A stretch of 64,000 nt of DNA from Acidobacteriota bacterium (GCA_014584695.1 JACTMI010000006.1:62001-126000), one strand, 5' to 3'. Shown: positions 36,882 to 45,812, counted from the stretch's first letter. Numbers and translations: made by a program. The notes: generated by a model from the sequence alone, not told the origin.

Positions 36882-36930
36882 GGCCGCCGGACTCACTCCG
36901 GCGGCCGAGGGGAGGGCGCGTGCCCTCCCC
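36882..36930 (+). terminator. Hairpin module 2 (covarying copy of module 1)
   Basis: GGCCGCCGGA (36882-36891), loop CTCAC, TCCGGCGGCC (36897-36906), then GGGGAGGGC (36909-36917), loop GCGT, GCCCTCCCC (36922-36930) and TTCTAG. Compared with module 1, two neighbouring stem pairs change on both sides (A:T to G:C and G:C to C:G), so pairing is kept. It ends close to the cytochrome c stop and may terminate that gene too. Confidence 0.65.
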
Positions 36931-36965
36931 TTCTAGATGAGACCCGCGTGCCCTCCCCTTTTAGG

Positions 36966-37457
36966 TCACGGCTTGGGCGCTGGCGGCGGCGGTGCCGGCT
37001 CCTGGATCGTCGCCAGGAAGGCGACGAGCTCGCCGATCCGCTGCTTGACCTGCGCGCGGCGCTCCGGAGAGTCATCCTCCGGCCAGACGAAGGCGTCACC
37101 CCAGACCGGCATTTCGCGCATGCCGTGTCCCTTGACCGACACGCGGCCGTCGATCGACGCCTTGACCCGGTCGGCGGGGAACTCGCCGCCGCTCTTGCGC
37201 GCGAGCGCGGTCAGGTCGGTCGGCTTGACCTTGAGGCTATCGGCCAGGTAACCGTCGCCCTTGGCGTCGACACCGTGGCAGTTGACGCAGAACGTCTTGT
37301 AGGTCTGGCGGCCGTTGAAGGTGGAGTAGACCTCGCCCGCCTCTTGCTGGGCGAAGGCGGCTGCCATCGCCGTGAGGCCGACCCCGATCATCGTGGCTGC
37401 GAACAGGGCCACCGTGACGACCAACCCCCGCCGCGCCGGCTTGCGCACTCTCCTCAT
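36966..37457 (-). CDS. Periplasmic mono-heme cytochrome c
   Basis: A signal or anchor helix (GLVVTVALFAATMIGVGLTAMAAAFA) is followed by the heme-binding CVNCH (Cys57, Cys60, His61). A likely axial Met lies in REMPVWG, and a Pro-rich tail ends the protein. It is a class I cytochrome c of 163 aa. It would carry electrons in the periplasm; no oxidase or reductase gene lies beside it to name its partner. Confidence 0.92.
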   Translation of the reverse strand: MRRVRKPARRGLVVTVALFAATMIGVGLTAMAAAFAQQEAGEVYSTFNGRQTYKTFCVNCHGVDAKGDGYLADSLKVKPTDLTALARKSGGEFPADRVKASIDGRVSVKGHGMREMPVWGDAFVWPEDDSPERRAQVKQRIGELVAFLATIQEPAPPPPAPKP

Positions 37458-37672
37458 CGCGACCCCCTCGTCCGAGTCTCGTCAGGACCGTCCACGCCCG
37501 CTTTAGGGTAACAGGTTCCGCGCCCGGCGGTCGCCACACCAACGGGCGGGAGCCAGGTTGCGGCGCGCGCTCGAACCGGTGCTGGCGCGGCTCTGGTAAG
37601 TTGGCTCGAAACGAGGGGCATCGAGACCCCGGCCGGGGCTCGAGAGGTCGCCCCCGGCGGGTGGAGGCTGCG

Positions 37673-38104
<432 letters not shown>

Positions 38105-38274
38105 GCGGCCCTCGAGCGCGGCCGGGTTCGCCTCGGACAGAGCTGGAGTTCTCGCGCGCGAAGGCTCGCGCCCGACACCAGCTCGCAACCGCCCTCGTCC
38201 GGTGCCCTTGTCGATCCCAGGACCGCTCGTCGCCCGGATGGGCTCTCGCGTCGAGAACCAAGCCCTGAGGGGCA

Positions 38275-38303
38275 TTGACATCATGACATCTGGCTGAGAT
38301 GCT
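38275..38303 (+). promoter_or_regulatory. Promoter of the first vapBC operon
   Basis: TTGACA, 17-nt spacer, GATGCT. The predicted transcript start is at or within a few bases of the vapB ATG at 38312, so the mRNA would be nearly leaderless. The spacer contains a direct GACATC repeat that may be the VapB operator. Confidence 0.5.
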
Positions 38304-38311
38304 TCGATGTA

Positions 38312-38584
38312 ATGCGAACGACGGTCCGGCTCCCCGACGAGGTCCTCGAGGAAGCGAAGCAGTACGCGCTCGAGCGGGACACTTCCCTGACGCAGATCTT
38401 CGAGGAGGCGCTCCGCGAGCACTTGGCTCGGCATCGGGGGTCGACCTCCGAGCACCGCGTCGTCGAGCTGCCGACTTTCGGCGGACGTGGCCCACTCCCG
38501 GGGGTCGACCTGCACGACTCCGCGGCTCTGACGGACGTGATGGACGGCGGCGGCGCGCCCGCTCCCCACGATGCTCGCTCCTGA
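38312..38584 (+). CDS. vapB: VapB-type antitoxin (ribbon-helix-helix)
   Basis: The N-terminus MRTTVRLPDEVLEEAKQYALERDTSLTQIFEEALREHL is a ribbon-helix-helix DNA-binding fold. The acidic/Pro-rich C-terminal half (from about residue 45) is the usual toxin-binding tail. The gene overlaps vapC by 14 bp. It would repress its own promoter and neutralise VapC. Confidence 0.85.
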   Translation: MRTTVRLPDEVLEEAKQYALERDTSLTQIFEEALREHLARHRGSTSEHRVVELPTFGGRGPLPGVDLHDSAALTDVMDGGGAPAPHDARS

Positions 38585-39002
38585 CGTCAACGTCCTCGTC
38601 GACACCTTCCGCGCCGACTCGCCCCACCACGCCCGGATCGGGCCCTGGTGGCGGGGCGTGGTCGCGTCCGATCAGACGCTGGCGCTCTTCGAGCCGGTGC
38701 TCGCCGGCTTCTTGCGCGTCGTGACCCACCCGCGAGTTTTCGACCCGCCGGCCCCGATCGAGGCCGCTCTCGCCTTCGTCGCCGCCCTGACCGGTCGACC
38801 CAATGCGCTCGTGCTTCGCTCCGGCAAGCGCCACTGGCCCATCTTCGAGCGCCTTTGCCGGGAGACCGACGCGCGCGGCAACCTGGTCGCCGACGCCTAC
38901 TTCGCCGCCCTGGCCATCGAGAACGGCTGCACCTGGATCACCAGCGACCGCGACTTCGCCCGCTTCCGAGGCCTCGACTGGCGCCCGCCGGGGGCGAGCT
39001 AG
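38571..39002 (+). CDS. vapC: VapC-type PIN-domain ribonuclease toxin
   Basis: PIN-domain acidic residues are at the expected places: PDVNVLVDTFR (Asp5), LFEPVLAGFLRVVT (Glu), GNLVADAYFAALAIENG (Asp) and WITSDRDFARF (Asp). 143 aa, as usual. It would cleave RNA (tRNA or rRNA in known VapCs) when freed from VapB. The start overlaps vapB. Confidence 0.9.
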   Translation: MLAPDVNVLVDTFRADSPHHARIGPWWRGVVASDQTLALFEPVLAGFLRVVTHPRVFDPPAPIEAALAFVAALTGRPNALVLRSGKRHWPIFERLCRETDARGNLVADAYFAALAIENGCTWITSDRDFARFRGLDWRPPGAS

Positions 39003-39025
39003 GAGCCGGCGCGGCCCGGTTCGCT

Positions 39026-39172
39026 TCAGGCGTTCCTGGGATCCTCGCGCGAGAAGGGCTCGGGGGCGGCGAAATCGGCGAGCGCCGGGCCGACCGCGGC
39101 GCCCACGACCTCGAGGTCGATCTCTTCGTAGAGGCTCTTCGGCAGCTTCCGCAGCACGACCTCAGGCGCCAT
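39026..39172 (-). CDS. Unrecognised 48-aa ORF after the broken nucleotidyltransferase gene
   Basis: It starts MAPEVVLRKLPKSLYEEIDLEVV and ends REDPRNA; acidic, no transmembrane segment. Its ATG overlaps the end of the nucleotidyltransferase frame by 11 bp, as expected for a coupled downstream partner. In complete MNT systems the partner is a HEPN protein of ~110-140 aa. This ORF is too short for that and shows no HEPN RxxxxH motif, so it may be a fragment or chance. Confidence 0.35.
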   Translation of the reverse strand: MAPEVVLRKLPKSLYEEIDLEVVGAAVGPALADFAAPEPFSREDPRNA

Positions 39173-39621
39173 CGCGCACCTCGGCTGCGAAGCGGCCGAG
39201 CTCGCCCCGGGCGAGCTCGAGGAAGGGGCGGCTGTCCTGAAGGAGATGCCACAGTCGGAGCCGCTCCTCGAGCGCGCGGCCCGGCCGCTCCTCGAAGAGG
39301 GTCTTTCCCTCCCGCGCGATCTGCATTCCCGGCACCGGATCGAGAATGGGCGCGATGACCACCAGCTGCACTTCGGCCCCGAGCGCCTCGGCGAGCTCGC
39401 GCGCCCACTCGAGTCGCGTCTCGGGCGCCGGCTCCGGCCGGGCCCAGAGCGCGAGGTCGAGGTCGCTCGCCGGTGTCGCTTCGCCGCGCGCGCTATCCGA
39501 AAAGCAGCGCCAGCCCGACACCCCGCGCCCGGCAGAAGCCCGCGACCGCCGCGGCCCGGGATCCGCGGACGTCGCAGTAGCTCCAGAGCTTCTGGACGAT
39601 GCGGTTCGCGACGTCGCTCAC
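39162..39621 (-). pseudogene. Frameshifted MNT-type nucleotidyltransferase with an HsdM-like N-terminus
   Basis: The GTG at 39621 overlaps the AbiEii stop (GTGA) and opens VSDVANRIVQKLWSYCDV, which closely resembles the first residues of type I restriction methylase HsdM. The frame continues as AGFCRARGVGLALLFG and then hits TAG at 39493-39495. One base off, the neighbouring frame continues SARGEATPASDLDLALW through to 39162. Joined, this gives LLFGSARGEATPASDLDLALW, the GS...SDxD motif of minimal nucleotidyltransferases. A one-base insertion near 39494-39498 (CGGATAGC instead of CGGTAGC or CGGAAGC) explains it. It could also be a sequencing error. Confidence 0.7.
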
Positions 39622-40649
39622 TCTGCTCCTTCCTCGCTGGAGTTCGGGACTCGGACCGAATTCAGTCTCGACTGGAAGCGCGCGACCTCCGCGAGAATCT
39701 CGTCGAAGGCCGGAGGCTCGCCGAAGATCATCTCCCCCATCGCCGCGTAGTCGTCGGTCCAGCTCGGGATCTCGCTTTCGGCGGGAAGAAGTTGAAGGAA
39801 ACCACGCCGCAAGGTCGAGTAGTCGACCCAAGATTGCGACCAGAACAGCTCGCGATGCCGGGCGACCCGCTCGAAAAGGCCCGCATCGGCGAGTGCCTCC
39901 TCTCCGATCCCTCGCCGACTCAGGCACCAGAGGTCGTAGTAGTGGCGCGACAGGCGGCTGGGCCGGCGGCGCTCGGCGGGGCGCTGCCGCTCCTCGTGGA
40001 GGAGCATCGCCTTCTCGAGCATGGTGCGCCGCGCCGCAATGGTCCGCACTCGCAGCTCGCGCGGCCCATCGAGCGGTGGAAGGACCTCGTAGAGCAGGGG
40101 GCCAATAGCCGGCGTCTCGGCCGGCTCGGTTTCCGAGCGGGCTCCGCATTCGATCCGGACGACGGGGCGGATGTACTCGCTGCCCGGGATGTCGAGGCGG
40201 GGATAGTCGAAGACGAGCGTCTGCAACTCCGGATCGTCGGTCTCGGGAGCGAGCGCGAGACCTTCTGCTTCAGCTGCGCCGAGCCGCCGAGCAGCGCTGC
40301 TTCTCAGCGCCGGCAGAAGGGCCTCGGCGACCCAGGCGCGCGCCTGGCGGCGCAGGCTGTTGATCCCGGAGCGGCTGATTCGGTCTCCACCGAATCCCAG
40401 GTGCGCGCGATCGACGACGATGTCGATGTCCTCGGAGAAGCGTTCGATCAGCTTCCAGCCTTTCGACAGCGAGGTGCCACCCTTGAAGGTCAGGTGCTCG
40501 CCGAGCTCCGACAACGAGAAGAGCTCGCGGAGCGTCCAGGTCACCCAGAAGTCCTTCTCGACCGCCGCCGCCGAGAGGCCGAGCCGTTTCGCGCCCTCGC
40601 TGAACAGGAGGGCGCGGCGCTCCGGCGGCAGCCGGAGGAAGGCGTCCAT
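39618..40649 (-). CDS. abiEii: AbiEii/AbiGii-type nucleotidyltransferase toxin
   Basis: The N-terminus ends in EKDFWVTWTLRELF, followed by the nucleotidyltransferase core LTFKGGTSLSKGWKLIERFSEDIDIVVDR (GGTSLSK and the Asp-x-Asp pair). This is the AbiEii signature. A C-terminal helical part of ~200 residues includes SRHYYDLWCLSRRGIGEEAL. It would transfer nucleotides to an RNA target and stop growth on phage infection. Its ATG overlaps the AbiEi stop by one base (TGATG). Confidence 0.92.
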   Translation of the reverse strand: MDAFLRLPPERRALLFSEGAKRLGLSAAAVEKDFWVTWTLRELFSLSELGEHLTFKGGTSLSKGWKLIERFSEDIDIVVDRAHLGFGGDRISRSGINSLRRQARAWVAEALLPALRSSAARRLGAAEAEGLALAPETDDPELQTLVFDYPRLDIPGSEYIRPVVRIECGARSETEPAETPAIGPLLYEVLPPLDGPRELRVRTIAARRTMLEKAMLLHEERQRPAERRRPSRLSRHYYDLWCLSRRGIGEEALADAGLFERVARHRELFWSQSWVDYSTLRRGFLQLLPAESEIPSWTDDYAAMGEMIFGEPPAFDEILAEVARFQSRLNSVRVPNSSEEGAE

Positions 40650-41272
40650 CAGCTCTTCCCGCCCGGCCGCGCCACGCGGCGTAAGACTTCGGCGACCCAG
40701 TCCGGCGCGTACCGGAGGTCGGCGAGGAGCTGTCGCTTCTCGTCCGCCGAGAGCTTCCGGCGAAGGTGCGCGACCGTCGCATTGTCGACGTGCCGCTTGC
40801 CCAGCCAGCGCAAGGCCTGGATCACCGTGCCACTGACGCGGCCGGCCGTCGCGAGCTGCCGGGGCGTCGTTTCGCGCAGCACGATCTGGAGCCGACCGAG
40901 GGTGACCCGCCGCGAGCCGCCGTCGGTCAGGTAGACGACCTTGACCGGCACCTGGGTCGTGAGCCCGAGTAGGTTCGCCGCGTAAGAGCCTGTCGGCTGG
41001 ATCCGTGCGGCGTCGCGAGCGGCGAGAGCGCGCGCGACATCGTCGGCGTGGGGCGAGAGGGGCCCGAGGTCGGCATCGATCCGGGGGAGGTCGTAGAGGC
41101 CTCGCGCCAGCTTGCGGATCGCCCCGGAGTGGGCGTTGCGGGAGAGCGCCTTGTCCACGGCGGCGCGGCTGCCCAGATCGAGGAACTCGGCTGGCGTGAA
41201 GACGGCACCCCGCCCCTTCGACCGAATCCGCCGAAGAATCGACTGGTCAATGGATTGCGCGTGCTTACCCAT
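40649..41272 (-). CDS. abiEi: AbiEi-type antitoxin (DUF6088-like)
   Basis: The N-terminus SILRRIRSKGRGAVFTPAEFLDLGSRAAVDKALSRNAHSGAIRKLARGLYDLPR is the winged helix typical of AbiEi/DUF6088 antitoxins. The C-terminal domain has TGSYAANLLGLTTQVPVKVVYLTDGGSRRVTLG. As a type IV antitoxin it would also repress the operon. It is coupled to AbiEii. The 67-bp gap above it contains an A+T-rich stretch (about 41275-41320) that probably holds the promoter. Confidence 0.88.
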   Translation of the reverse strand: MGKHAQSIDQSILRRIRSKGRGAVFTPAEFLDLGSRAAVDKALSRNAHSGAIRKLARGLYDLPRIDADLGPLSPHADDVARALAARDAARIQPTGSYAANLLGLTTQVPVKVVYLTDGGSRRVTLGRLQIVLRETTPRQLATAGRVSGTVIQALRWLGKRHVDNATVAHLRRKLSADEKRQLLADLRYAPDWVAEVLRRVARPGGKS

Positions 41273-41339
41273 CTCGCTTTTGTCCGAAAAATAGCCTGGT
41301 TTTCTGACAAAAACAAGCTCGGCTCCGGCCGCGGCGTGC

Positions 41340-41594
41340 TCACTTCCCCCACAGTTTTCCGAGGGAGACCCAGTCCCCGGGAGAGCGCTCGTAGGTCCAG
41401 AACGTCCAGCCGTTGCAGGTCCGCCGCTCGACCGCTGCCGCGCCGGCGAGCGAGGGGGAGTCGTAGACGACCTGGTTCATGCGGATCGAACCGCCCTTGC
41501 GCATCCGCACGCGCTCGAGCTTGCCCTTGTACCGGCCCCGAATCTCCATCGCGCCGGCGATGTAGCGCGCCAGAATCGATCCAAGCTGCACCAT
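41340..41594 (-). CDS. Small RAMA/DUF4357-like protein
   Basis: Residues ~20-84 have the pattern YKGKLERVRMRKGGSIRM...VVYDSPSLAGAAAVERRTCNGWTFWTYE, then GDWVSLGKL, close to the short domain attached to restriction-modification enzymes (RAMA or DUF4357). Free-standing copies are often fragments of, or companions to, methylase genes. Together with the HsdM-like fragment it suggests that a restriction system once lay here. Family call is from memory. Confidence 0.6.
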   Translation of the reverse strand: MVQLGSILARYIAGAMEIRGRYKGKLERVRMRKGGSIRMNQVVYDSPSLAGAAAVERRTCNGWTFWTYERSPGDWVSLGKLWGK

Positions 41595-41925
41595 GGTCTG
41601 TCGTCGGTCTCAGCAGTGGTACCGCAAGAAAGCGGTACTGCGCAAGATGCCGACACAGGTCGCAGACGATCTGTGAGACGCGACTCTGTTCGACCGCCGT
41701 GAGAGCCTCATCGATGCGTTGTTCGCTTGCGCCAAGGGGGGCTGTAGCAAGATCCGCCCCACGAAGTGCAGCACAGGTCATCGACCTCCTTCGGCGGGTG
41801 ACAACTGTAAGCGTGGAGACCATGCGAACTGTCGAGGAGGTGCGGACGGTGGCCAGATAGCCGGAGCGGCCCTCGGGGCGGGAAGGGGCACCTTCTTCAA
41901 CCGCGTGATTCTCAGGGGGAAAGCG
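41595..41925. other. 331-bp intergenic stretch between the RAMA-like gene and tRNA-Arg
   Basis: I see no convincing gene. A hairpin GTACCGC (41619-41625), loop AAGAAA, GCGGTAC (41632-41638) is perfect. The composition is mixed and lower in G+C than the flanks. A minus-strand frame around 41640-41820 could be the remnant of a lost mobile-element gene, but shows no recognisable motif. The 3' end of the tRNA faces this stretch. Confidence 0.5.
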
Positions 41926-42002
41926 TGGTGCAGCCAGGAGGAGTCGAACCCCCAACCTACAGATCCGTAGTCTGTCGCTCTATCCAGTTGAGCTATGGCT
42001 GC
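41926..42002 (-). tRNA. tRNA-Arg(ACG), CCA encoded
   Basis: The acceptor stem is GCAGCCA/TGGCTGC, the D-arm GCTC...GAGC, the anticodon stem ACAGA/TCTGT with loop CTACGGA (anticodon ACG), and the T-arm GGGGG-TTCGACT-CCTCC. Discriminator A is followed by encoded CCA. It lies at the edge of the defence island and its 3' end faces it, the usual layout for an integration site. No second copy of the 3' end is seen in the window. Confidence 0.95.
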
Positions 42003-42118
42003 ACAGGAGGCCTGCGCGGACCCGAGATTCTAGTGGAGCGGGGCGCGGGGGCGCAAGCGCGGGGCGGGTGCGGGTGCTGGCCACATCGGGAGCCGCTCCG
42101 GGCCGTCGGCGCTCTGGT

Positions 42119-42511
42119 CTAGACCTCGACTTCGAGCTCGGAAGGCTCGGGGAGTGGCGGGCCCTGGAGGATGCGGTTGTTCTCGTCGACGAAGAAGACC
42201 TTGGGCTGGTGCTGGCGGGCCTCCTGGTCTTCGTACTCGGCGTAGGTCGCGAGGATGACGAGATCGCCCTTCGACACCAGGTGGGCGGCGGCGCCGTTCA
42301 GGCAGATCTCGCCCCGGCCGGGGGCGCCGGGGATGGCGTAGGTCGCGAGCCGGCTGCCGTTCGTCACGTCGTAGATCTCCACCCGCTCGTGCGGCAGGAT
42401 GTCGGCCGCCGCCATCAGCAGCGGGTCGATGGTCACCGAGCCGACATAGTGGAGGTTGGCGTCGGTCACCGTGGCGCGGTGGATCTTGGATTTCATCATC
42501 GTGCGGCGCAT
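42119..42511 (-). CDS. panD: Aspartate 1-decarboxylase
   Basis: The processing site is YVGSVTID, where cleavage before Ser25 creates the pyruvoyl cofactor. [33 protein letters not shown] and [10 protein letters not shown] are the family blocks. The ATG at 42511 is chosen because GAAGGAG lies seven bases upstream; MMKSK from 42499 is an alternative. Reaction: L-aspartate to beta-alanine for pantothenate. It overlaps the 3' end of panC by 16 bp. Slightly longer than usual (130 aa). Confidence 0.97.
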   Translation of the reverse strand: MRRTMMKSKIHRATVTDANLHYVGSVTIDPLLMAAADILPHERVEIYDVTNGSRLATYAIPGAPGRGEICLNGAAAHLVSKGDLVILATYAEYEDQEARQHQPKVFFVDENNRILQGPPLPEPSELEVEV

Positions 42512-43419
42512 GGCGAGGCTCCTTCGGACGCGGCGCCCGCGGGCACCACGGTCTCATCTGCTTTCGTGCGCTCCGCGACACGGAGGCGCAAATTGTCGAG
42601 CAGGCGCGTCGTCCCGACCCGCGCCGCGACCGGCAGGACGACTTCGCCGGCGAGCGTCGAAACCGGCGTGAAGCTCACCGGATCGACCGCCGCCGCGTAC
42701 TCGAGCTCGACGCCGGGCTCGGCGGCGATCGCCGCGCGCAGTAAGGCGACGACCGTCGCGGCGTCGCGCTCGCCCGCCACGATCGCCCGCCGCGCGCCGT
42801 CGAGCGCGCGCGCGAGGACCAGCGCGCGGCGCCGCTCGTCGGGCGACAGATAGGCGTTGCGCGACGACATCGCGAGACCGTCCGGCTCGCGCACCGTCGG
42901 CCCGGCGACGATCTCGATCGGCAGGCCGAGATCGGCGACCAGCGCGCGCAGGACCGCCAGCTGCTGGGCGTCCTTCTCGCCGAATACGGCGACGTCCGGA
43001 CGGAGGAGCCCGAAGAGGATCGTGACCACCGTCGCCACCCCCTCGAAGTGGCCCGGGCGGCGCTCCCCCTCGAAGCCCCGCGACGGCCCCTCGACCCGCA
43101 CCCGGGTCGAGCTGCCCGGCGGATAGATCGCGGCGACCTCCGGCAGAAAGAGCAGGTCGCAGCCCGCGGCGGCGAGCGCGGCGGCGTCGGCCTCGGGCGT
43201 GCGCGGATAGCTGGCGAGATCCTCGTGCGGACCGAACTGGGTCGGGTTGACGAAGATCGAGGCGGCGACGAAGTCGCTCCGCTCGCGCGCCAGACGAACG
43301 AGCGACAGGTGCCCTTCGTGGAGCGCCCCCATGGTCGGCACGAAGCCGATCCGGCGGTTTGCCGCGCGCACCGGGGCGAGCGCGCGCGCGAGCTCCTCGC
43401 GCTGCCGGACGACGATCAC
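42496..43419 (-). CDS. panC: Pantothenate synthetase
   Basis: [15 protein letters not shown] (HxGH), [24 protein letters not shown] and the KMSKS-like region LAMSSRN are all present. The GTG at 43419 overlaps the panB stop (GTGA). The product ligates pantoate and beta-alanine with ATP. 307 aa, including a ~20-residue tail overlapping panD. Confidence 0.97.
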   Translation of the reverse strand: MIVVRQREELARALAPVRAANRRIGFVPTMGALHEGHLSLVRLARERSDFVAASIFVNPTQFGPHEDLASYPRTPEADAAALAAAGCDLLFLPEVAAIYPPGSSTRVRVEGPSRGFEGERRPGHFEGVATVVTILFGLLRPDVAVFGEKDAQQLAVLRALVADLGLPIEIVAGPTVREPDGLAMSSRNAYLSPDERRRALVLARALDGARRAIVAGERDAATVVALLRAAIAAEPGVELEYAAAVDPVSFTPVSTLAGEVVLPVAARVGTTRLLDNLRLRVAERTKADETVVPAGAASEGASPCAAR

Positions 43420-44270
43420 GAGCCGTAGAGCCTCTCGATCACCGGCGCGGTCGGGAACGCCGGGTCCTCGAACGCCTCCGCCTCGCTCGGGAAGGCACCC
43501 GAGCGGACGTCGGCGACGTAGGCGGCGAGCGCCTCGCGCGCGGTCGTGCCGAGCTGCGCGTAGCGGCGGACGAAGCGGGGCGCGATCCGCTCCTCGATGC
43601 CGAGCAGGTCGTGGAAGACCAGCACCTGGCCGCCACAGGCCGGGCCGGCGCCGATGCCGATGGTCGGGATCTCGAGCCGCGCGCTGACCTCGCGGGCGAG
43701 CTCGGACGGGATGCACTCGAGCACCAGCGCGAAAGCCCCCGCGGCCTCGACCGCCACCGCCGCTTCGAGCAGCGCCGCGCGCGCCTCGGCGCCGCGCCCC
43801 TGCACCTTGAAGCCGCCGAACTTGTGGATCGACTGCGGCGTCAGGCCGATGTGCCCCATCACCGGCACCTCCGCCTCGACCAGCGCGGCGATGACGTCGA
43901 TCCGCGCCCCTTCGATCTTGACCGCCGAGGCGCCCGCCTCCTTGACGAAGCGCAGCGCGTTCTCGACCGCCTGGCGCGGCCCGAGGTGGAACGAGCCGTA
44001 GGGCATGTCGGCGACCAGCAGCGCTCGTTCGGTGCCGCGGCGCGCCGCTTTGACGTGGTGGAGCATCTCGTCCATGGTCACCGACAGCGTGTCGGCGTGG
44101 CCGAGCACGACCATGGCGAGCGAATCGCCGACCAGCACGATGTCGGCGCCCGCCGCGTCGGCCAGCCGCGCCGACGGATAGTCGTAAGCGGTCAGCATGG
44201 CCAGCCGCTCGCCGCGCGCGGACGCCGCGCGGACGAAGGGCACGGTGACACGTTTCGGGGACTCCCCCAT
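43416..44270 (-). CDS. panB: 3-methyl-2-oxobutanoate hydroxymethyltransferase
   Basis: MLTAYDYPSARLADAAGADIVLVGDSLAMVVLGHADTL, ADMPYGSF, VKIEGA, VMGHIGLTPQSIHKFGG and GIGAGPACGGQVLVFHDLLG are the KPHMT blocks, with metal-binding Asp residues intact. It makes ketopantoate from ketoisovalerate and methylene-tetrahydrofolate. First gene of panBCD. The Shine-Dalgarno CGGAGG is separated from an upstream intrinsic-terminator hairpin by only a few bases. Confidence 0.97.
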   Translation of the reverse strand: MGESPKRVTVPFVRAASARGERLAMLTAYDYPSARLADAAGADIVLVGDSLAMVVLGHADTLSVTMDEMLHHVKAARRGTERALLVADMPYGSFHLGPRQAVENALRFVKEAGASAVKIEGARIDVIAALVEAEVPVMGHIGLTPQSIHKFGGFKVQGRGAEARAALLEAAVAVEAAGAFALVLECIPSELAREVSARLEIPTIGIGAGPACGGQVLVFHDLLGIEERIAPRFVRRYAQLGTTAREALAAYVADVRSGAFPSEAEAFEDPAFPTAPVIERLYGS

Positions 44271-44286
44271 TCGACACCTCCGAAAG

Positions 44287-44327
44287 CGAAAAACCCTTCC
44301 GCGTTCGAGGGATCGACGGAAGGGTTT
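44287..44327 (-). terminator. Intrinsic-terminator-like hairpin directly before panB
   Basis: On the minus strand GCGAAACCCTTCCG, a 15-nt loop and CGGAAGGGTTTTTCGC form an 11-bp perfect inner stem with a two-T bulge near the base. The stem ends in TTTTT and lies 17 bp before the panB ATG. It can end the ECF42 transcript (stop at 44475) or act as a leader attenuator of panBCD. Confidence 0.65.
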
Positions 44328-44474
44328 CGCGGTGCCTAGGGGGCGGGCCGGTCTCTCCTCGGGTGCCCGTCCGCGGCGGTTTGCGCTCGGCGGATCGGGC
44401 CCCGGCGCAGGCGGCCCCGGGGGCAGGCTTCCACTTCCCGTCTCGGCCCCGCCACTCGCGGGGTCCCAGCGGTA

Positions 44475-45812
44475 CTACGTAAGACTAACAGAAACCCGCC
44501 CCGGGCTCTTCCCACCCCCGTCGAGCTCGCCCAGCCGGCGCTCGAGGAACCGGCGTTCGGGGGCGGTGGCGGCGAGGGCGTGGGCGGCGCGGAAGGCGGC
44601 GGCGGCCTCGGCCGCGCGGCCCAGGCGGGCGAGCAGCTCGCCGCGGGCAGCGGGCAGGAGGTGATAGGCGGGGAGAGCGCCCCGCCGGTCGATCGCTTCG
44701 ACCAGCTCGAGGCCGCGCGCGGCGCCGAAGGCTTCGGCGTGGGCGACGGCGCGGTTGAGCTCGACCACGGGCGAGGGGTGCTCGCTCAAGAGCAGGTCGT
44801 AGAGTCCGGCGATCTCGCGCCAATCGGTTTCGGCCGCGCTCGCGGCGCGCGCGTGGACGGCGGCGATCGCCGCCTGGAGCACGAACCGGCCACGCGGGCG
44901 GCCAGTCCGGATCGCCCGCTCGACCAGCTCGAGCCCCTCCCGGATCGCCGCGCGGTCCCACTTCGAGCGCTCCTGCTCACCGAGCCGGACCAGTTGCCCG
45001 GCCGCGTCGAGCCGCGCCGGCCGCCGCGCGTCGTGGAGCAGCAGCAGGGCGAGCAGCGCCAGCGCCTCGGCGCGGCCGGGCAGCAGCGCCACGACGATGC
45101 GCGCCAGCCGGATCGCTTCGCGGCTGAGGTCGGCGCGCACCAGCCGGTCGCCCGCGGTCGCGGCGTAGCCCTCGTTGAAGATCAGGTAGACGACGTCGAG
45201 CACGGCGCCCAGCCGTTCGGGCAGCTCCGCTTCCGCGGGCACGCGATAGGGGATCCGCGCGGCGCGGATCTTCGCCTTCGCGCGCACCAGCCGCTGTTGG
45301 AGCGTCGCCACCGGCACCAGGAAGGCGCGCGCGATCTCCTCGCTGGTCAGACCGCAGAGCGTGCGCAGCGCCAGCGCCACCTGCGCCTCGCGGCCGAGCG
45401 CCGGGTGACAGCAGGTGAACAGCAGGCGCAGCCGCTCGTCGGTGATCGGCTCGGCCTCGGCCGGCACCTCGGGCAGGGTCACCGCCGGGAGCTCGGCGGC
45501 GATGCGGTCGCGTCGCTCGTCGAAGCGGGCGGCTCGCCGGAGGCCGTCGATCGCCTTGAAGCGGGCGGTCGAGATCAGCCAGGCCCGCGGCCGGGACGGC
45601 ACGCCGTCGCGCGGCCAGCTGCCGAGCGCCGCCGCCGCCGCCTCCTGGAGCGCCTCCTCGGCGCGGTCGAAATCGCCCCCCAGCAGGCCGATCAGCGTCG
45701 CCAGCATCCGCCCCGACTCGCTCCGGAAGAGCTCGTCGAGGCGGCGGCGGACCTCCACCTCGCGCGGCTCGGTCTCGCGGCCCGCCGGGGGCCGTGGCGC
45801 GGAAGGTTCCAT
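44475..45812 (-). CDS. ECF42-type sigma factor (DUF6596 C-terminal domain)
   Basis: Sigma regions 2 and 4 occupy the first ~190 residues ([78 protein letters not shown]). The long C-terminal domain contains [10 protein letters not shown], the DUF6596 hallmark, and TPR-like helices to the end. ECF42 factors lack an anti-sigma partner; the C-terminal domain is thought to control them. The DGPF gene upstream is their standard companion. Confidence 0.92.
   Translation of the reverse strand: MEPSAPRPPAGRETEPREVEVRRRLDELFRSESGRMLATLIGLLGGDFDRAEEALQEAAAAALGSWPRDGVPSRPRAWLISTARFKAIDGLRRAARFDERRDRIAAELPAVTLPEVPAEAEPITDERLRLLFTCCHPALGREAQVALALRTLCGLTSEEIARAFLVPVATLQQRLVRAKAKIRAARIPYRVPAEAELPERLGAVLDVVYLIFNEGYAATAGDRLVRADLSREAIRLARIVVALLPGRAEALALLALLLLHDARRPARLDAAGQLVRLGEQERSKWDRAAIREGLELVERAIRTGRPRGRFVLQAAIAAVHARAASAAETDWREIAGLYDLLLSEHPSPVVELNRAVAHAEAFGAARGLELVEAIDRRGALPAYHLLPAARGELLARLGRAAEAAAAFRAAHALAATAPERRFLERRLGELDGGGKSPGRVSVSLT

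Noticed and set aside
39026-39172. HEPN partner of the nucleotidyltransferase
   Set aside because: Only 48 codons and no RxxxxH motif; listed as an unrecognised ORF at low confidence.
41640-41820. Remnant recombinase or transposase gene between the RAMA-like gene and the tRNA
   Set aside because: The frame shows no catalytic motif and is too short to judge; kept only as an intergenic description.
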